This document shows, one piece after another, positions 27,115 to 35,784 of a stretch of 64,000 nucleotides of DNA. Below the pieces are notes generated by a model. The model was not told the DNA's origin, ran no database searches, and saw only the letters and a program-made list of their open reading frames with translations. Source of the stretch: Bifidobacterium cebidarum (GTDB lineage: Bacteria; Actinomycetota; Actinomycetes; Actinomycetales; Bifidobacteriaceae); NCBI RefSeq assembly GCF_009193305.1, contig NZ_WBVS01000005.1, forward strand, positions 62,001 to 126,000, in the 5' to 3' direction. How positions within the stretch are numbered: the stretch's first letter is position 1; each line of letters begins with the position of its first letter. The position numbers and the translations under genes were made by a program.

Positions 27115-28383
27115 TCATCGATTCAATAGCTTATGCACCAAACGACTCACCGCGCACATGAACGGATTGACGTCCAATGTGAATTCTCCCGGCAACTCTT
27201 CGACATAGCCATTGAATCCCTGCTTGAATTCCAGTACGCCGCGGCCTTCATCGTCAGGGTCATCGAACACACCGGAAATGCCGTAGAAATTATAGCGAGT
27301 GATGCCGCGTTCCAGGCATTGCGTCATCGCCACGTGCTGAATCAATGCGGATGCGTAGAACGGCTTATATTGTTCGATGCTTCCTGAGAACAGGTACACG
27401 CGTTCCTGCGGATGATCCACGAACATGGACGCCGCTGCGGGGAGGACATCCCCGCCCTTCGCGAATTCAGCGGCCTCAGCCAAACGCTTTTCGGCCGCCG
27501 CCAGATTGCGCTGCTCCTCGCCCAGCTGGCGTTCGGTCCTGGTCGTCGGATGCTCATCGTATTTGGTCTGGAGATTGGCCACTTTCGCCTGCAACGCTTC
27601 ACGCTTGCGCTGCATGTCGGCCACATATTCGGCAATATGAATCTCGGCCAGCATATAGTGGACATCATCGCCGAACGCATGCTTGAACTGATGGAAATAT
27701 TGCTCATCACGAGCGGCGAAATTACGGCGATTCGCGGTCTGACGTTCAATCTCCGAAAACACGTTCAGCTCATCTTCGCCGATTTCACGCACATGAACGC
27801 CCATGGAAGACGCTCGCTTCACGCTCCACTGAGTACGTTTGTCGTATGATTTCAGCAGCGCTTTCTCATCGGCGATGCCTGCAAGATCCTTGACATACAC
27901 CCAGCGATTAATCACAGAGCCATAGCCACGGGTGAAACCAGCATGCCGCCACCCCAGGGCCTTGTAATTCTCCACCAGGGCATCATCGGCGCTGCCTACC
28001 GGATTGCCCTCGGAATCACGCCTGCAATATACAGCGCATGGCCAAGCCGTCACCTTGATGGCCTTATGCCTGCGGGCCGAATCTCGAATGGCGTCGGTCA
28101 TGGTCTTCAGCACATCGGCATCATCCGGGTCGCACAGCGGGCCAAGCCATACGGAGCCTTCCAAGCCAAACCGGCTGCGCGTATATACGATTTCGGTCGC
28201 ACCAACCAGCTCCTCGCCACGCCAGACGCCCATATAATCAGCGATTCGACCGGTGTTGGTCACATGACGGGCCATATCGAGGGACTGTTGGAAATTGCCT
28301 TGGGGGTACGTGCGCGAGAACGAATCCAACTGCTCACCGCTAATGGGCGAGTATCGAAGCGACCCATTATTGTTCGCTGTCAT
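27115..28383 (-). CDS. FemAB-family aminoacyltransferase (peptidoglycan bridge formation)
   Basis: A 422-residue Fem/MurM-like protein that would add amino acids from aminoacyl-tRNA to the lipid II stem peptide. Two GNAT-like subdomains are interrupted by a long helical arm at about residues 235-300 (MQRKREALQAKVANLQTKYD and the following charged heptads), the tRNA-binding coiled coil of this family. VAMTQCLERGITRYNFYGIS and the C-terminal FKQGFNGYVEELPGEF are typical. The start at 28383 gives proper spacing to AAAGGACA; the ATG at 28389 is too close. It stands alone, facing rdgB on the same strand. Confidence 0.9.
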   Translation of the reverse strand: MTANNNGSLRYSPISGEQLDSFSRTYPQGNFQQSLDMARHVTNTGRIADYMGVWRGEELVGATEIVYTRSRFGLEGSVWLGPLCDPDDADVLKTMTDAIRDSARRHKAIKVTAWPCAVYCRRDSEGNPVGSADDALVENYKALGWRHAGFTRGYGSVINRWVYVKDLAGIADEKALLKSYDKRTQWSVKRASSMGVHVREIGEDELNVFSEIERQTANRRNFAARDEQYFHQFKHAFGDDVHYMLAEIHIAEYVADMQRKREALQAKVANLQTKYDEHPTTRTERQLGEEQRNLAAAEKRLAEAAEFAKGGDVLPAAASMFVDHPQERVYLFSGSIEQYKPFYASALIQHVAMTQCLERGITRYNFYGISGVFDDPDDEGRGVLEFKQGFNGYVEELPGEFTLDVNPFMCAVSRLVHKLLNR

Positions 28384-28448
28384 CGACATTGTCCTTTACT
28401 TATTTGTCTTCAGCATTGTTCAAATCGCGTCCGCTGCCGGACCGCGAC

Positions 28449-29114
28449 CTAGCTCAGCAGCGCTTCAATTTCAGGCACCAAGGCCTTGAGCGCCTTGCCA
28501 CGGTGGGAGATCGCGTTCTTTTCGGCCGGAGTCATTTCGGCACTGGTCAGCGGCTCGCCTTCATGATCAGGTTCGGTGCTGGTACGGCCGGCCGGCTGGT
28601 CATCAGGAACGAACAACGGATCGTAGCCGAAACCGTGCTCGCCTCGAGGTTTGCGAATAATACGACCGACCATATCGCCGAGCTTGACCACTTCGGATGC
28701 GATGCCGGCTTTCGTATCCGGCACGACCAACGCCGCCGCGCAACGGAATCGGGCAGTGCGCTTGTCATCCGGAATATCCTCGATCTGAGCAAGCAGCAGC
28801 GCGTTGTTGGCCTTGTCATGACCATGCGCGCCGGCCCAGCGAGCGGACAGGATGCCCGGGGCGTTGCCCATCACGTCCACGATCAGGCCGGAATCGTCGG
28901 CGATGGCGGGCAGGCCGGTGCGGCTGGCCACATCGCGTGCCTTGAGCAGCGCATTCTCCTCAAACGTGACGCCGGTTTCCACCGGATCGGGCAGGTGCAG
29001 GCTGCCGGCGGAGACCAGCTCGATGTTCGCGGCGTCTTCGCCGAGGTCCTCTTCGAGGATGCGGCGAATTTCCACCAGCTTGCCTTCGTTGTGCGTGGCG
29101 ACGACGAGTTTCAT
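28449..29114 (-). CDS. rdgB: Non-canonical purine NTP pyrophosphatase (XTP/dITP diphosphatase)
   Basis: A 221-residue RdgB/HAM1 protein that hydrolyses dITP and XTP to keep them out of DNA. The motifs are LVVATHNEGKLVEIRRIL at the N-terminus, ADDSGLIVD, GFGYDPLF and the C-terminal ISHRGKALKAL. The start at 29114 follows AAGGAGAACATCCCC. rph lies 43 bp upstream on the same strand, the usual rph-rdgB pair. Confidence 0.96.
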   Translation of the reverse strand: MKLVVATHNEGKLVEIRRILEEDLGEDAANIELVSAGSLHLPDPVETGVTFEENALLKARDVASRTGLPAIADDSGLIVDVMGNAPGILSARWAGAHGHDKANNALLLAQIEDIPDDKRTARFRCAAALVVPDTKAGIASEVVKLGDMVGRIIRKPRGEHGFGYDPLFVPDDQPAGRTSTEPDHEGEPLTSAEMTPAEKNAISHRGKALKALVPEIEALLS

Positions 29115-29157
29115 GTGGGGATGTTCTCCTTATCGTTCATTCGATTCGCGAAGTCGA

Positions 29158-29934
29158 TCAGTCCAGGGCCAAAGCGGCGCGCTGGGCGGCCTGCAGCTCC
29201 TTGTTGCCCTTCTCGGCGAGGTCGAGCAGGGTGCCAAGTTCGGCGCGGTTGAACGGACGGTGTTCGGCGGTGCCCTGGATTTCGATGAACGTACCGGAAC
29301 CGGTCATGGCCACGTTCATATCGGTCATGGCCTGGCTGTCTTCTATGTAAGGCAGGTCGAGCATCGGCGTGCCGTTGATCACCCCCACGGACACGGCGGA
29401 GACGGTGTCCTTGAGCACCTTGGCGGCGGACTTGATGTGGTGGTTCTTCTCCGCCCAGTTGACCGCATCGACCAAGGCCACATACGCACCGGTCACGGAG
29501 GCGGTACGGGTGCCGCCGTCGGCCTGCAGCACGTCGCAGTCCAACTGGATCTGATTCTCGCCCAGTGCCTTCATATCGACGACGCCCCTGAGGCAGCGGC
29601 CGATGAGTCGGCTGATTTCCATGGTGCGGCCGCCGAGCTTGCCCTTGACGGATTCACGATCGGTGCGCTCGGAGGTGGCGCGCGGCAGCATCGCATATTC
29701 GGCGGTGACCCAGCCAAGGCCGGAGTCCTTGCGCCAGCGCGGCACGCCAGGGGTGAAGGTGGCGGTGCACATCACGCGGGTGTTGCCGCATTCGATCAGC
29801 ACAGAGCCTTCCGGAGCATCGGTGAAATGACGGGTGATGCGAACCGGGCGCAGTTCGTCCACAGCACGGCCGTCCGCACGAATAATCTGATGATTGGGAA
29901 GCAAATCTTTAATTTCAGCCATGAGGCCCAGCAT
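29158..29934 (-). CDS. rph: Ribonuclease PH
   Basis: A 258-residue phosphorolytic 3'-exoribonuclease that trims tRNA 3' ends. It shows [38 protein letters not shown], the [24 protein letters not shown] block, and [23 protein letters not shown] 29934 has GGGTGG upstream; an alternative start at 29922 (MAEIKDLL) would shorten it by four residues. It is in an operon with rdgB. Confidence 0.96.
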   Translation of the reverse strand: MLGLMAEIKDLLPNHQIIRADGRAVDELRPVRITRHFTDAPEGSVLIECGNTRVMCTATFTPGVPRWRKDSGLGWVTAEYAMLPRATSERTDRESVKGKLGGRTMEISRLIGRCLRGVVDMKALGENQIQLDCDVLQADGGTRTASVTGAYVALVDAVNWAEKNHHIKSAAKVLKDTVSAVSVGVINGTPMLDLPYIEDSQAMTDMNVAMTGSGTFIEIQGTAEHRPFNRAELGTLLDLAEKGNKELQAAQRAALALD

Positions 29935-30021
29935 ACGCCACCCGGTTCACGCGCGAATCGCGAGGTTCCCGACGATTGCGCACCGGCCTGTGCGCCGACC
30001 CGGGAATGCGCCGCACAGGAA

Positions 30022-30648
30022 TCAGCCGACCAAGGCTCTTTTGGGCAGTACACGGTCGAACACCCATACCACCAAGGAAAGCGCCGCGAACGCGAGCGCC
30101 AGTTTGCCACAGCTCACCGCAAACCCCTGCCAGCCAAGCGCATTCACATTGATGAATTCATACGGATATGGGCTGCCGCCGGCGGCTGGCCCGGAATCAG
30201 GCCACAGCGCCGCGCGCATCAGTACAAATGTCAGGTACAAGGGGAAGTACAGCAGCCACGAGAACATGTAATGCCAACGGAATCGGCGATGCGGGTCGAA
30301 CAGCAGGAAATCGATCACCGCCATGACCGGAGCGATTTTGTGCAGCATGGTATTGGTCATAATGCCAATGATCTGCGGCACGTAGGCGGGATCGTCAGGT
30401 GGCATCAGGAGGAACGCGACCAATGCGGTCACGATGGCGTAGAGCGTCACGCATCCTTTAAGCCATGCGGGCGGCTGTATGCCTTTGAGCAGCGTAGCGG
30501 CCCCGGCCCAGAGCATCACGACGCCCAGCACGAAACCGGTTTGGAAGGTGAAATACACCCAATACTGCGGCTTGGACCAAGCCTCATATGTGCCCACGAA
30601 GCAGAAACCCGCAATGGCCAGTCGCCATAATGCCGCGATGAATCTCAT
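30022..30648 (-). CDS. Pr6Pr-type integral membrane protein
   Basis: A 208-residue protein with about six transmembrane segments. The pattern WVYFTFQTGFVLGVVMLWAG, then NTMLHKIAPVMAVIDFLLF and a YEFINVNALGWQGF segment fits the actinobacterial Pr6Pr family. The ATG at 30648 begins MRFIAALWRL at the first hydrophobic segment; longer readings upstream run into the pncB promoter region. The function is unknown. It is divergent from pncB. Confidence 0.75.
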   Translation of the reverse strand: MRFIAALWRLAIAGFCFVGTYEAWSKPQYWVYFTFQTGFVLGVVMLWAGAATLLKGIQPPAWLKGCVTLYAIVTALVAFLLMPPDDPAYVPQIIGIMTNTMLHKIAPVMAVIDFLLFDPHRRFRWHYMFSWLLYFPLYLTFVLMRAALWPDSGPAAGGSPYPYEFINVNALGWQGFAVSCGKLALAFAALSLVVWVFDRVLPKRALVG

Positions 30649-30753
30649 GACTGCGAGTCTACCCGCGCATTCGGCAATCAGTGGGGCAATCCACGGACTA
30701 CACTTATAGTCAGTTTTACTATTACTAGAAAAGCAAATTTGAAAGGCCCGATA

Positions 30754-32076
30754 ATGGTCGATTATTCGCCGGCTCTGATGACCGACATGTATGAATACAC
30801 GATGCTCGACGCCGCGCTCAAGGACGGCACCGCGAACCGCAAGTGCGTGTTCGAGGTGTTCACGCGCCATCTGCCCGAAGGCCGCCGCTATGGCGTGGTG
30901 GCCGGCACCGGACGTATTTTGGACGAGCTCGAGCGCTTCCACTTGGACGACGAGGATCTGAAGTTCCTCGCCGACCGCCATGTGGTGAGCCCCGAAACCA
31001 TCAACTGGCTGGAGAACTTCCACTTCTCCGGCTCCATCAAGGGCTACCGCGAAGGCGAGATGTTCTTCCCGAACTCCCCGATCCTGCAGGTCGAGGGCAC
31101 GTTCGGCGAGTGCACGCTGCTGGAGACGCTAATTCTGTCCATCCTGAATTATGATTCCGCCGTGGCATCCGCCGCGTCCCGCATGGTGTCCGCTGCCAAG
31201 GACCGACCTTGCATGGATATGGGGGGCCGCCGCACCAACGAATGGGCTGCAGTCGCCGCCGCACGCGCCGCAGTGGTAGGCGGCTTCAAGGGCACGGCGA
31301 ACCTGCTCGCCGCCCAGCTTTACGGTTTGAAAGCCATCGGCACCGCCGCGCACTGCTTCACGTTGGTGCATGATTCCGAGCGCGACGCGTTCGAATCGCA
31401 GATCGCTGCACTCGGCAAGAACACCACGCTGCTGGTGGACACCTATAACATCGAGGAGGCCGTCAAGACCGCCGTCGAGGTGGCAGGTCCGGAGCTCGGC
31501 GGCATTCGCATCGACTCCGGCGATTTGGCCGCGATGGCACAACGCGTGCGCAATCAACTGGATGCGCTGGGCGCCACAAACACCACGATCACCGTAACCA
31601 ATGATCTGGATGAATACGCACTGGCCGCACTGCAGACCGCACCGGTGGATTCCTATGGCGTGGGCACGATGCTGGTCACCGGTTCCGGCGCTCCGACCTG
31701 CGCGATGGTATACAAGCTCACCGAGCGCGAAGGCGCGGACGGCACGATGCAGCCCGTGGCCAAGAAGTCGAAGGACAAGGCCACGGTGCCGGGCCGCAAG
31801 TTGGCCTACCGTTCGTACGAGTACTCGCTGGCCGAGGCCGAGCATGTGATCTCCGGCTCGGAGGAGAAGCTCGCCGGCTTCACGCCCGATCCGTCGTGGA
31901 AGAATCTGCTCGTGCCCTTTGTGGACCACGGCAAGACCGACCCCCAGTGGCAGGGGCACGACGCCATCATGGCCGCGCATGACTATCGCGCCAAGGCCTT
32001 GGCCGAGCTGCCCATCACCGCCCAGAGCCTGATGAAGGGCGAGCCCGTGATTCCTACGGAAACCACAGTGTTGTGA
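30754..32076 (+). CDS. pncB: Nicotinate phosphoribosyltransferase
   Basis: A 440-residue NAPRTase of the actinobacterial PncB2-like type. It converts nicotinate and PRPP to nicotinate mononucleotide for NAD salvage. MTDMYEYTMLDAALKDGTAN, the FEVFTRHLPEGRRYGVVAG block, the RMVSAAKDRPCMDMGGRRTN block and the ligand motif GIRIDSGDLAAMAQRVRNQL support this. The start MVDYSPALM at 30754 has GAAAGG 8 bases away; a TTG 15 bases upstream is less likely. The last nine codons form one arm of the hairpin at 32049-32090. A TAGTCAGTTTTACTATTACTA palindrome-like string upstream (about 30711) could be a regulatory site. Confidence 0.93.
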   Translation: MVDYSPALMTDMYEYTMLDAALKDGTANRKCVFEVFTRHLPEGRRYGVVAGTGRILDELERFHLDDEDLKFLADRHVVSPETINWLENFHFSGSIKGYREGEMFFPNSPILQVEGTFGECTLLETLILSILNYDSAVASAASRMVSAAKDRPCMDMGGRRTNEWAAVAAARAAVVGGFKGTANLLAAQLYGLKAIGTAAHCFTLVHDSERDAFESQIAALGKNTTLLVDTYNIEEAVKTAVEVAGPELGGIRIDSGDLAAMAQRVRNQLDALGATNTTITVTNDLDEYALAALQTAPVDSYGVGTMLVTGSGAPTCAMVYKLTEREGADGTMQPVAKKSKDKATVPGRKLAYRSYEYSLAEAEHVISGSEEKLAGFTPDPSWKNLLVPFVDHGKTDPQWQGHDAIMAAHDYRAKALAELPITAQSLMKGEPVIPTETTVL

Positions 32077-32090
32077 TTTCCGTAGGAATC
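32049..32090. repeat. Hairpin overlapping the pncB stop codon
   Basis: GATTCCTACGGAAA (32049-32062, coding) and TTTCCGTAGGAATC (32077-32090, directly after the TGA) form a perfect 14-bp stem with a 14-base loop that contains the stop codon. Confidence 0.7.
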
Positions 32091-32176
32091 CGTCGCGGCA
32101 TAGCCGCTCCCCTCATCTACGAATAGCCCACCGGGCTATTCGTTGAACGATTCGGCTACAGAAACCACAGTGTTGT
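32059..32176. repeat. 16-bp direct repeat flanking an 86-bp spacer
   Basis: GAAACCACAGTGTTGT occurs at 32059-32074, at the end of pncB, and again at 32161-32176. Between the copies lie the stop-codon hairpin and a second hairpin at 32120-32142. This suggests a local duplication or a small insertion. Confidence 0.7.
32120..32142 (+). terminator. Hairpin downstream of pncB
   Basis: CGAATAGCCC and GGGCTATTCG form a perfect 10-bp stem with loop ACC. There is no T run, so it may be a terminator or an RNA-stabilising hairpin. Confidence 0.45.
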
Positions 32177-32295
32177 AAGTCATAGCGCATGCCTCTTCCG
32201 CAGCATGGCGTATGCCGGTAGACTGGCGCGCGAAGGGGCATGCCGCCACCACGGCGGCCAATGCACAACCAACAATCCGAGGGAAGGCTCCAATC

Positions 32296-32964
32296 ATGAC
32301 CGAAACCAGTTCCATCAAGACCCCCTACGAGCAGCTGCGCGAATTGACTCACAACGACTGGGAGGCGGCGGTCAACCACCGTTTCGTCAAGGAGCTCGTG
32401 AACGAGACCATCGCTCCGGAAGTGCTGCGTGACTACCTGATTCAGGACTACCAGTTCGCCAGCGACTTCCTTTCCCTGATCGGCCAGGTGCTGGCCAGCG
32501 CCGACACGATGAAGGCCAAGGTACGTCTCGCCGCACAGCTCGGCTTCATCGCCGCCGACGAAGACACGTATTTCCAGGACCGCTTCGACCAGTACGGTGT
32601 GAGCGAGGACCAGATTCTGCACCCCGAACTGGCTCCGGCCAGCCTGGGATTCAAGAAGCTGTACACCGACACCATCAAGACCCGCTCGTACGCGGACGGA
32701 CTCGCCGTGCTCGTGGTGGCCGAAAGCCTGTACCTTGATTGGGCCGAGCGCGCCACGGACCACGGCCGCAAGCTGCCGGTCAAGCCCGAACATCGCGGCT
32801 GGGTGGACGTGCACCGCGGCGACTACTTCACCGAATGGGTCGACTTCCTTATCAATGAATTCAACCGCGTGGCCGACCCGAACGACCCTGAGCTGCGAGA
32901 GCGCTTCCAGACCGCCGTCAGGTACGAGCTCGGCTTCTTCAACGATCCGTACGCCGGCAAGTAA
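32296..32964 (+). CDS. TenA-family protein (cysteine-less type)
   Basis: A 222-residue all-helical TenA/PqqC-like protein. LIQDYQFASDFLSLIGQVLA and the ESLYLDWAERA block are recognisable. Classical thiaminase II/aminopyrimidine aminohydrolase enzymes use an active-site cysteine; this protein contains no cysteine at all, so it belongs to the TenA_E-like group in which glutamate replaces it. A role in thiamine pyrimidine salvage is possible but unproven. GAGGGAAGG precedes ATG 32296. No thiamine (TPP) riboswitch was recognised upstream. Confidence 0.85.
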   Translation: MTETSSIKTPYEQLRELTHNDWEAAVNHRFVKELVNETIAPEVLRDYLIQDYQFASDFLSLIGQVLASADTMKAKVRLAAQLGFIAADEDTYFQDRFDQYGVSEDQILHPELAPASLGFKKLYTDTIKTRSYADGLAVLVVAESLYLDWAERATDHGRKLPVKPEHRGWVDVHRGDYFTEWVDFLINEFNRVADPNDPELRERFQTAVRYELGFFNDPYAGK

Positions 32965-32975
32965 GCCTCACTCTT

Positions 32976-33404
32976 CTAACAGTCGATTGAATAGACGCGG
33001 GTTTTGTAGTTCTTCCAATCCGGCAAGGATTCGCCCGCGTCTATCGCGCGCTTGATATCGCCGTAATAGTGGAGCTTGCGCTGCACATGGATGGCCGCCT
33101 CATTGAGTGCGCGACGCTGCTCATCCAACGCCTTGCGACGGGATTCCAGAAGCTCCAGAATCTCATCGATATGTTCCGGCTCATTGGACTCGTATACGAA
33201 GAACTTCTTCAAATCATCAATCGTCATACCGGCGTTCTTGAAGCAGCAGATGGCGCGCAGCCGGTCGATATGGCAATCCTCATACACACGCTGCCCGGTT
33301 TCCGTGCGCCCCACGTTCGTCAGTAATCCCTGATCCTCGTAGTAGCGCAGCGTGGATGGCTGCATATGAAACTGCGTGGCCACTTGCCGAATCGTGTATG
33401 ACAT
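32976..33404 (-). CDS. MerR-family transcriptional regulator
   Basis: A 142-residue MerR regulator. The winged-helix region TIRQVATQFHMQPSTLRYYE and the wing LRAICCFKNAGMTIDDLKKF are near residues 4-75, and a dimerising coiled coil of Glu/Arg heptads follows. The start at 33404 has AAGGAG; the longer reading to 33443 is not supported. It is divergent from an aldo/keto reductase gene. The palindrome AGTTCACTTGAACT in between is the probable operator. Effector unknown; relatives control aldo/keto reductase genes. Confidence 0.88.
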   Translation of the reverse strand: MSYTIRQVATQFHMQPSTLRYYEDQGLLTNVGRTETGQRVYEDCHIDRLRAICCFKNAGMTIDDLKKFFVYESNEPEHIDEILELLESRRKALDEQRRALNEAAIHVQRKLHYYGDIKRAIDAGESLPDWKNYKTRVYSIDC

Positions 33405-33472
33405 GCCTTGCTCCTTCTCCGATGCGCAAATGCCACGCGACACGCCGACGTGTCACCCAGCATTTGCATTCA

Positions 33473-33486
33473 AGTTCACTTGAACT
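33473..33486. promoter_or_regulatory. MerR-type operator between regulator and aldo/keto reductase genes
   Basis: AGTTCA-CT-TGAACT is a perfect 14-base dyad located upstream of a CATAAT -10-like box (33492-33497). This arrangement, a dyad lying within the promoter, is usual for MerR activators. The -35 box cannot be fixed. Confidence 0.55.
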
Positions 33487-33655
33487 GGAACCATAATAAC
33501 CGACAACGAAAGAGCACACCCCGAGTCGCGCGCCGCAATCTCACGCAGTTCCAGTTGCGGCGCATACGATAGGGCATGCATCGAGGCATACCACCCGCGC
33601 AAGGCTGCATCGGTCCGCGGCCAACAACGGCAACACCTACATAGGAGCAACAATC

Positions 33656-34666
33656 ATGTTCGAACCAACCGCCACCTACTCCCCCAACCCTCACCGCTAC
33701 GACACGATGACCTACAACCGTGCCGGCAACTCCGGTCTGAAGCTGCCGGCAGTGTCTCTCGGCTTCTGGCACAACTTCGGTGATATCACGCCATTCGAGC
33801 AGATGAAGTCGTTGGTGTTCACCGCATTCGACAACGGCATCACCCATTTCGACCTAGCCAACAACTACGGCCCGGAACCCGGTCAGGCCGAGAAGAACTG
33901 CGGACTGCTGCTCGCCAAGTATTTCAAGCATCACCGCGACGAGCTCGTGATCTCCACCAAGGCCGGCTACGAAATGTGGGCAGGCCCGTACGGCGACCTC
34001 GGCAGCCGCAAGTACCTGCTCGCCTCGCTCGACCAGTCGCTCGAACGTCTCGGCCTCGATTACGTGGATATCTTCTACCACCATCACCCGGATCCGGAGA
34101 CTCCGCTTGAGGAGACTATGGGCGCGCTGGCCCAGGCCGTGGACTCCGGCAAGGCACTGTATGTGGGGCTTTCCAATTACGACGGCCCGACGATGGAGAA
34201 GGCCGCCGCGATCCTCAAGGAGCTGCACGTGCCGTTCATCATCAACCAGAACAAGTACAACATCCTCGATCGCACGGTGGAGCACAACGGTCTGAAGGAA
34301 ACCGCATACAAGCTCGGCAAGGGCCTTATCACCTTCTGCCCGCTGGAGCAGGGCCTCCTGACCAACCGCTACCTGAACGGCATTCCCGCCGACAGCCGCA
34401 TCGCCCACGATCCACGGTTCCTCAACGATTCCGCGCTCACCGACAAACTGCATAAGCAAGTGGTGGACCTGAACAATCTGGCGGCCGAACGCGGCCAGTC
34501 GCTTGCGGAGATGAGCCTGGCCTGGCTGCTGCACGACGGCAAGGTGACCTCCGTGCTGGCCGGCGCCTCCAAGCCGCAGCAGATCCTGGACAACATCGGC
34601 GCGCTGAAGAACACCCACTTCAGCGACGAGGAACTCAAGCTGATTGACGAGATTGCGGCCCGCTAG
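33656..34666 (+). CDS. Aldo/keto reductase (YghZ-like)
   Basis: A 336-residue TIM-barrel oxidoreductase. The catalytic tyrosine block is THFDLANNYGPEPGQAEKNC (residues 61-80), the NADPH-binding SKAGYEMW stretch and the LAWLLHDGKVTSVLAGASKP region at the C-terminus are present. The N-terminus YNRAGNSGLKLPAVSLGFWH resembles L-glyceraldehyde-3-phosphate reductase YghZ. It reduces small aldehydes. It starts 15 bp after AGGAGC. It is divergent from the MerR gene and probably controlled by it. Confidence 0.92.
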   Translation: MFEPTATYSPNPHRYDTMTYNRAGNSGLKLPAVSLGFWHNFGDITPFEQMKSLVFTAFDNGITHFDLANNYGPEPGQAEKNCGLLLAKYFKHHRDELVISTKAGYEMWAGPYGDLGSRKYLLASLDQSLERLGLDYVDIFYHHHPDPETPLEETMGALAQAVDSGKALYVGLSNYDGPTMEKAAAILKELHVPFIINQNKYNILDRTVEHNGLKETAYKLGKGLITFCPLEQGLLTNRYLNGIPADSRIAHDPRFLNDSALTDKLHKQVVDLNNLAAERGQSLAEMSLAWLLHDGKVTSVLAGASKPQQILDNIGALKNTHFSDEELKLIDEIAAR

Positions 34667-34680
34667 GCCGTACATCCAAC

Positions 34681-34803
34681 CAAAATACGGGCTGAAATGG
34701 TCGAAAACGCCAATTCGCAGCGTCAAATAGGACAAGTTGCACACGCAAAACGTCCGGTTGATGCTGCGAATTGCGGGAAACGGCCATTCCAGCCCGTATT
34801 TTG
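34681..34803. repeat. Nested inverted repeat between convergent genes
   Basis: The outer arms at 34681-34694 and 34790-34803 pair perfectly (CAAAATACGGGCTG with CAGCCCGTATTTTG), with partial extension through AATGG/CCATT. An inner perfect 10-bp pair AATTCGCAGC (34712-34721) and GCTGCGAATT (34763-34772) follows. It lies between the aldo/keto reductase (+) and DUF3039 (-) genes, so it may act as a bidirectional terminator. Confidence 0.65.
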
Positions 34804-34870
34804 CACTGGCGACGCCGTCACAGACGCCGCGGCCCGACGCGGCCGACGCCAGCAGGTGCCGGCAGCGGCC

Positions 34871-35167
34871 TCACGCCATCATTTCGTCATAAATGCGCTT
34901 GCAATCCGGGCAGACCGGGTACTTGGACGGATCATGCTTCGGCACCCACACCTTGCCGCACAAGGCCACGACCGGACGGCCGGTCGCGCGGGACTCGGCG
35001 ATACGATCGCGGGACACGTAATGCGCGAATCGATCCGCGTCGCCCCCATCATCGCGAACCGGCGACTCCTCAACCTGCGGACGCTCCAGCACCGAAGTCC
35101 CTGCGGACTGATCCGGGTTCCTCAGCGGCTCAGCAACATCAGCAAAGCTTGCAACATTCAGGCTCAT
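34871..35167 (-). CDS. DUF3039 protein (small zinc-ribbon-like, actinobacterial)
   Basis: A 98-residue protein. The C-terminal half has the DUF3039 pattern: RFAHYVSRDRIAESRATG, then a cysteine at VALCGKVWVPKHDP and a CPDCKRIY pair, arranged like a zinc knuckle. The N-terminal half is a variable linker. The family is confined to actinobacteria and its function is unknown. GGAAAGAAGTACGCC precedes ATG 35167. It is divergent from coaD. Confidence 0.85.
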   Translation of the reverse strand: MSLNVASFADVAEPLRNPDQSAGTSVLERPQVEESPVRDDGGDADRFAHYVSRDRIAESRATGRPVVALCGKVWVPKHDPSKYPVCPDCKRIYDEMMA

Positions 35168-35278
35168 GGCGTACTTCTTTCCTTGGCATACAACGGCATA
35201 CAGCGTCCGTCATCGACGGATATCCGCATTCCATCATAGATTCCCGTCGTTACCGGCGAACGATGTAGTCTAGAAGTC

Positions 35279-35779
35279 ATGACTATCGCAGTATGCCCCG
35301 GCTCGTTCGACCCCGTAACCGCCGGCCACTTGGATGTAATCGAGCGCTCGGCGCGATTTTTTGATGAGGTTCACGTAGTGGTGGCTGTCAACGCCGCGAA
35401 AACACCGATGTTTTCCGAAGCCACCAGAGTCAACGTGATTCGCCATGCCCTGAAGGAGGCCGGCTGCACCAACGTGGTCGTCTCATCCACCGAGGGGCTC
35501 ATCACCGACTACTGCAAAAAGGTCGGAGCAAGCGTCATCGTCAAGGGTCTGCGCCAGAACGGCGATTATGAGGCCGAACTTGGCATGGCTTTGGTCAATC
35601 GCAAACTCGCCGGAGTGGAGACCCTGTTTCTGCCGGCTGACCCGATTCTTGAACATATCTCCAGTTCCATTGTCAAAGACGTGGCACGGCACGGCGGCGA
35701 CGTGACCGGCATGGTGCCCGATTGCGTGGTGCCGATGCTTGCCGAGGCCTTGACGAAGGAAAGTCAGAAGAAGGACTGA
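35279..35779 (+). CDS. coaD: Phosphopantetheine adenylyltransferase
   Basis: A 166-residue PPAT that joins ATP and 4'-phosphopantetheine in coenzyme A synthesis. The nucleotidyltransferase motif [20 protein letters not shown] is near residue 8 with the T/HxGH element at 14-17, and the [20 protein letters not shown] block is near residue 127. The TGA at 35777-35779 overlaps a downstream in-frame ATG by one base (TGATG), so it is coupled to the next gene. Confidence 0.96.
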   Translation: MTIAVCPGSFDPVTAGHLDVIERSARFFDEVHVVVAVNAAKTPMFSEATRVNVIRHALKEAGCTNVVVSSTEGLITDYCKKVGASVIVKGLRQNGDYEAELGMALVNRKLAGVETLFLPADPILEHISSSIVKDVARHGGDVTGMVPDCVVPMLAEALTKESQKKD

Positions 35780-35784
35780 TGACC

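Noticed and set aside
32077..32295. Thiamine (TPP) riboswitch upstream of the TenA-family gene
   Set aside because: The conserved CTGAGA and related TPP motifs are absent.
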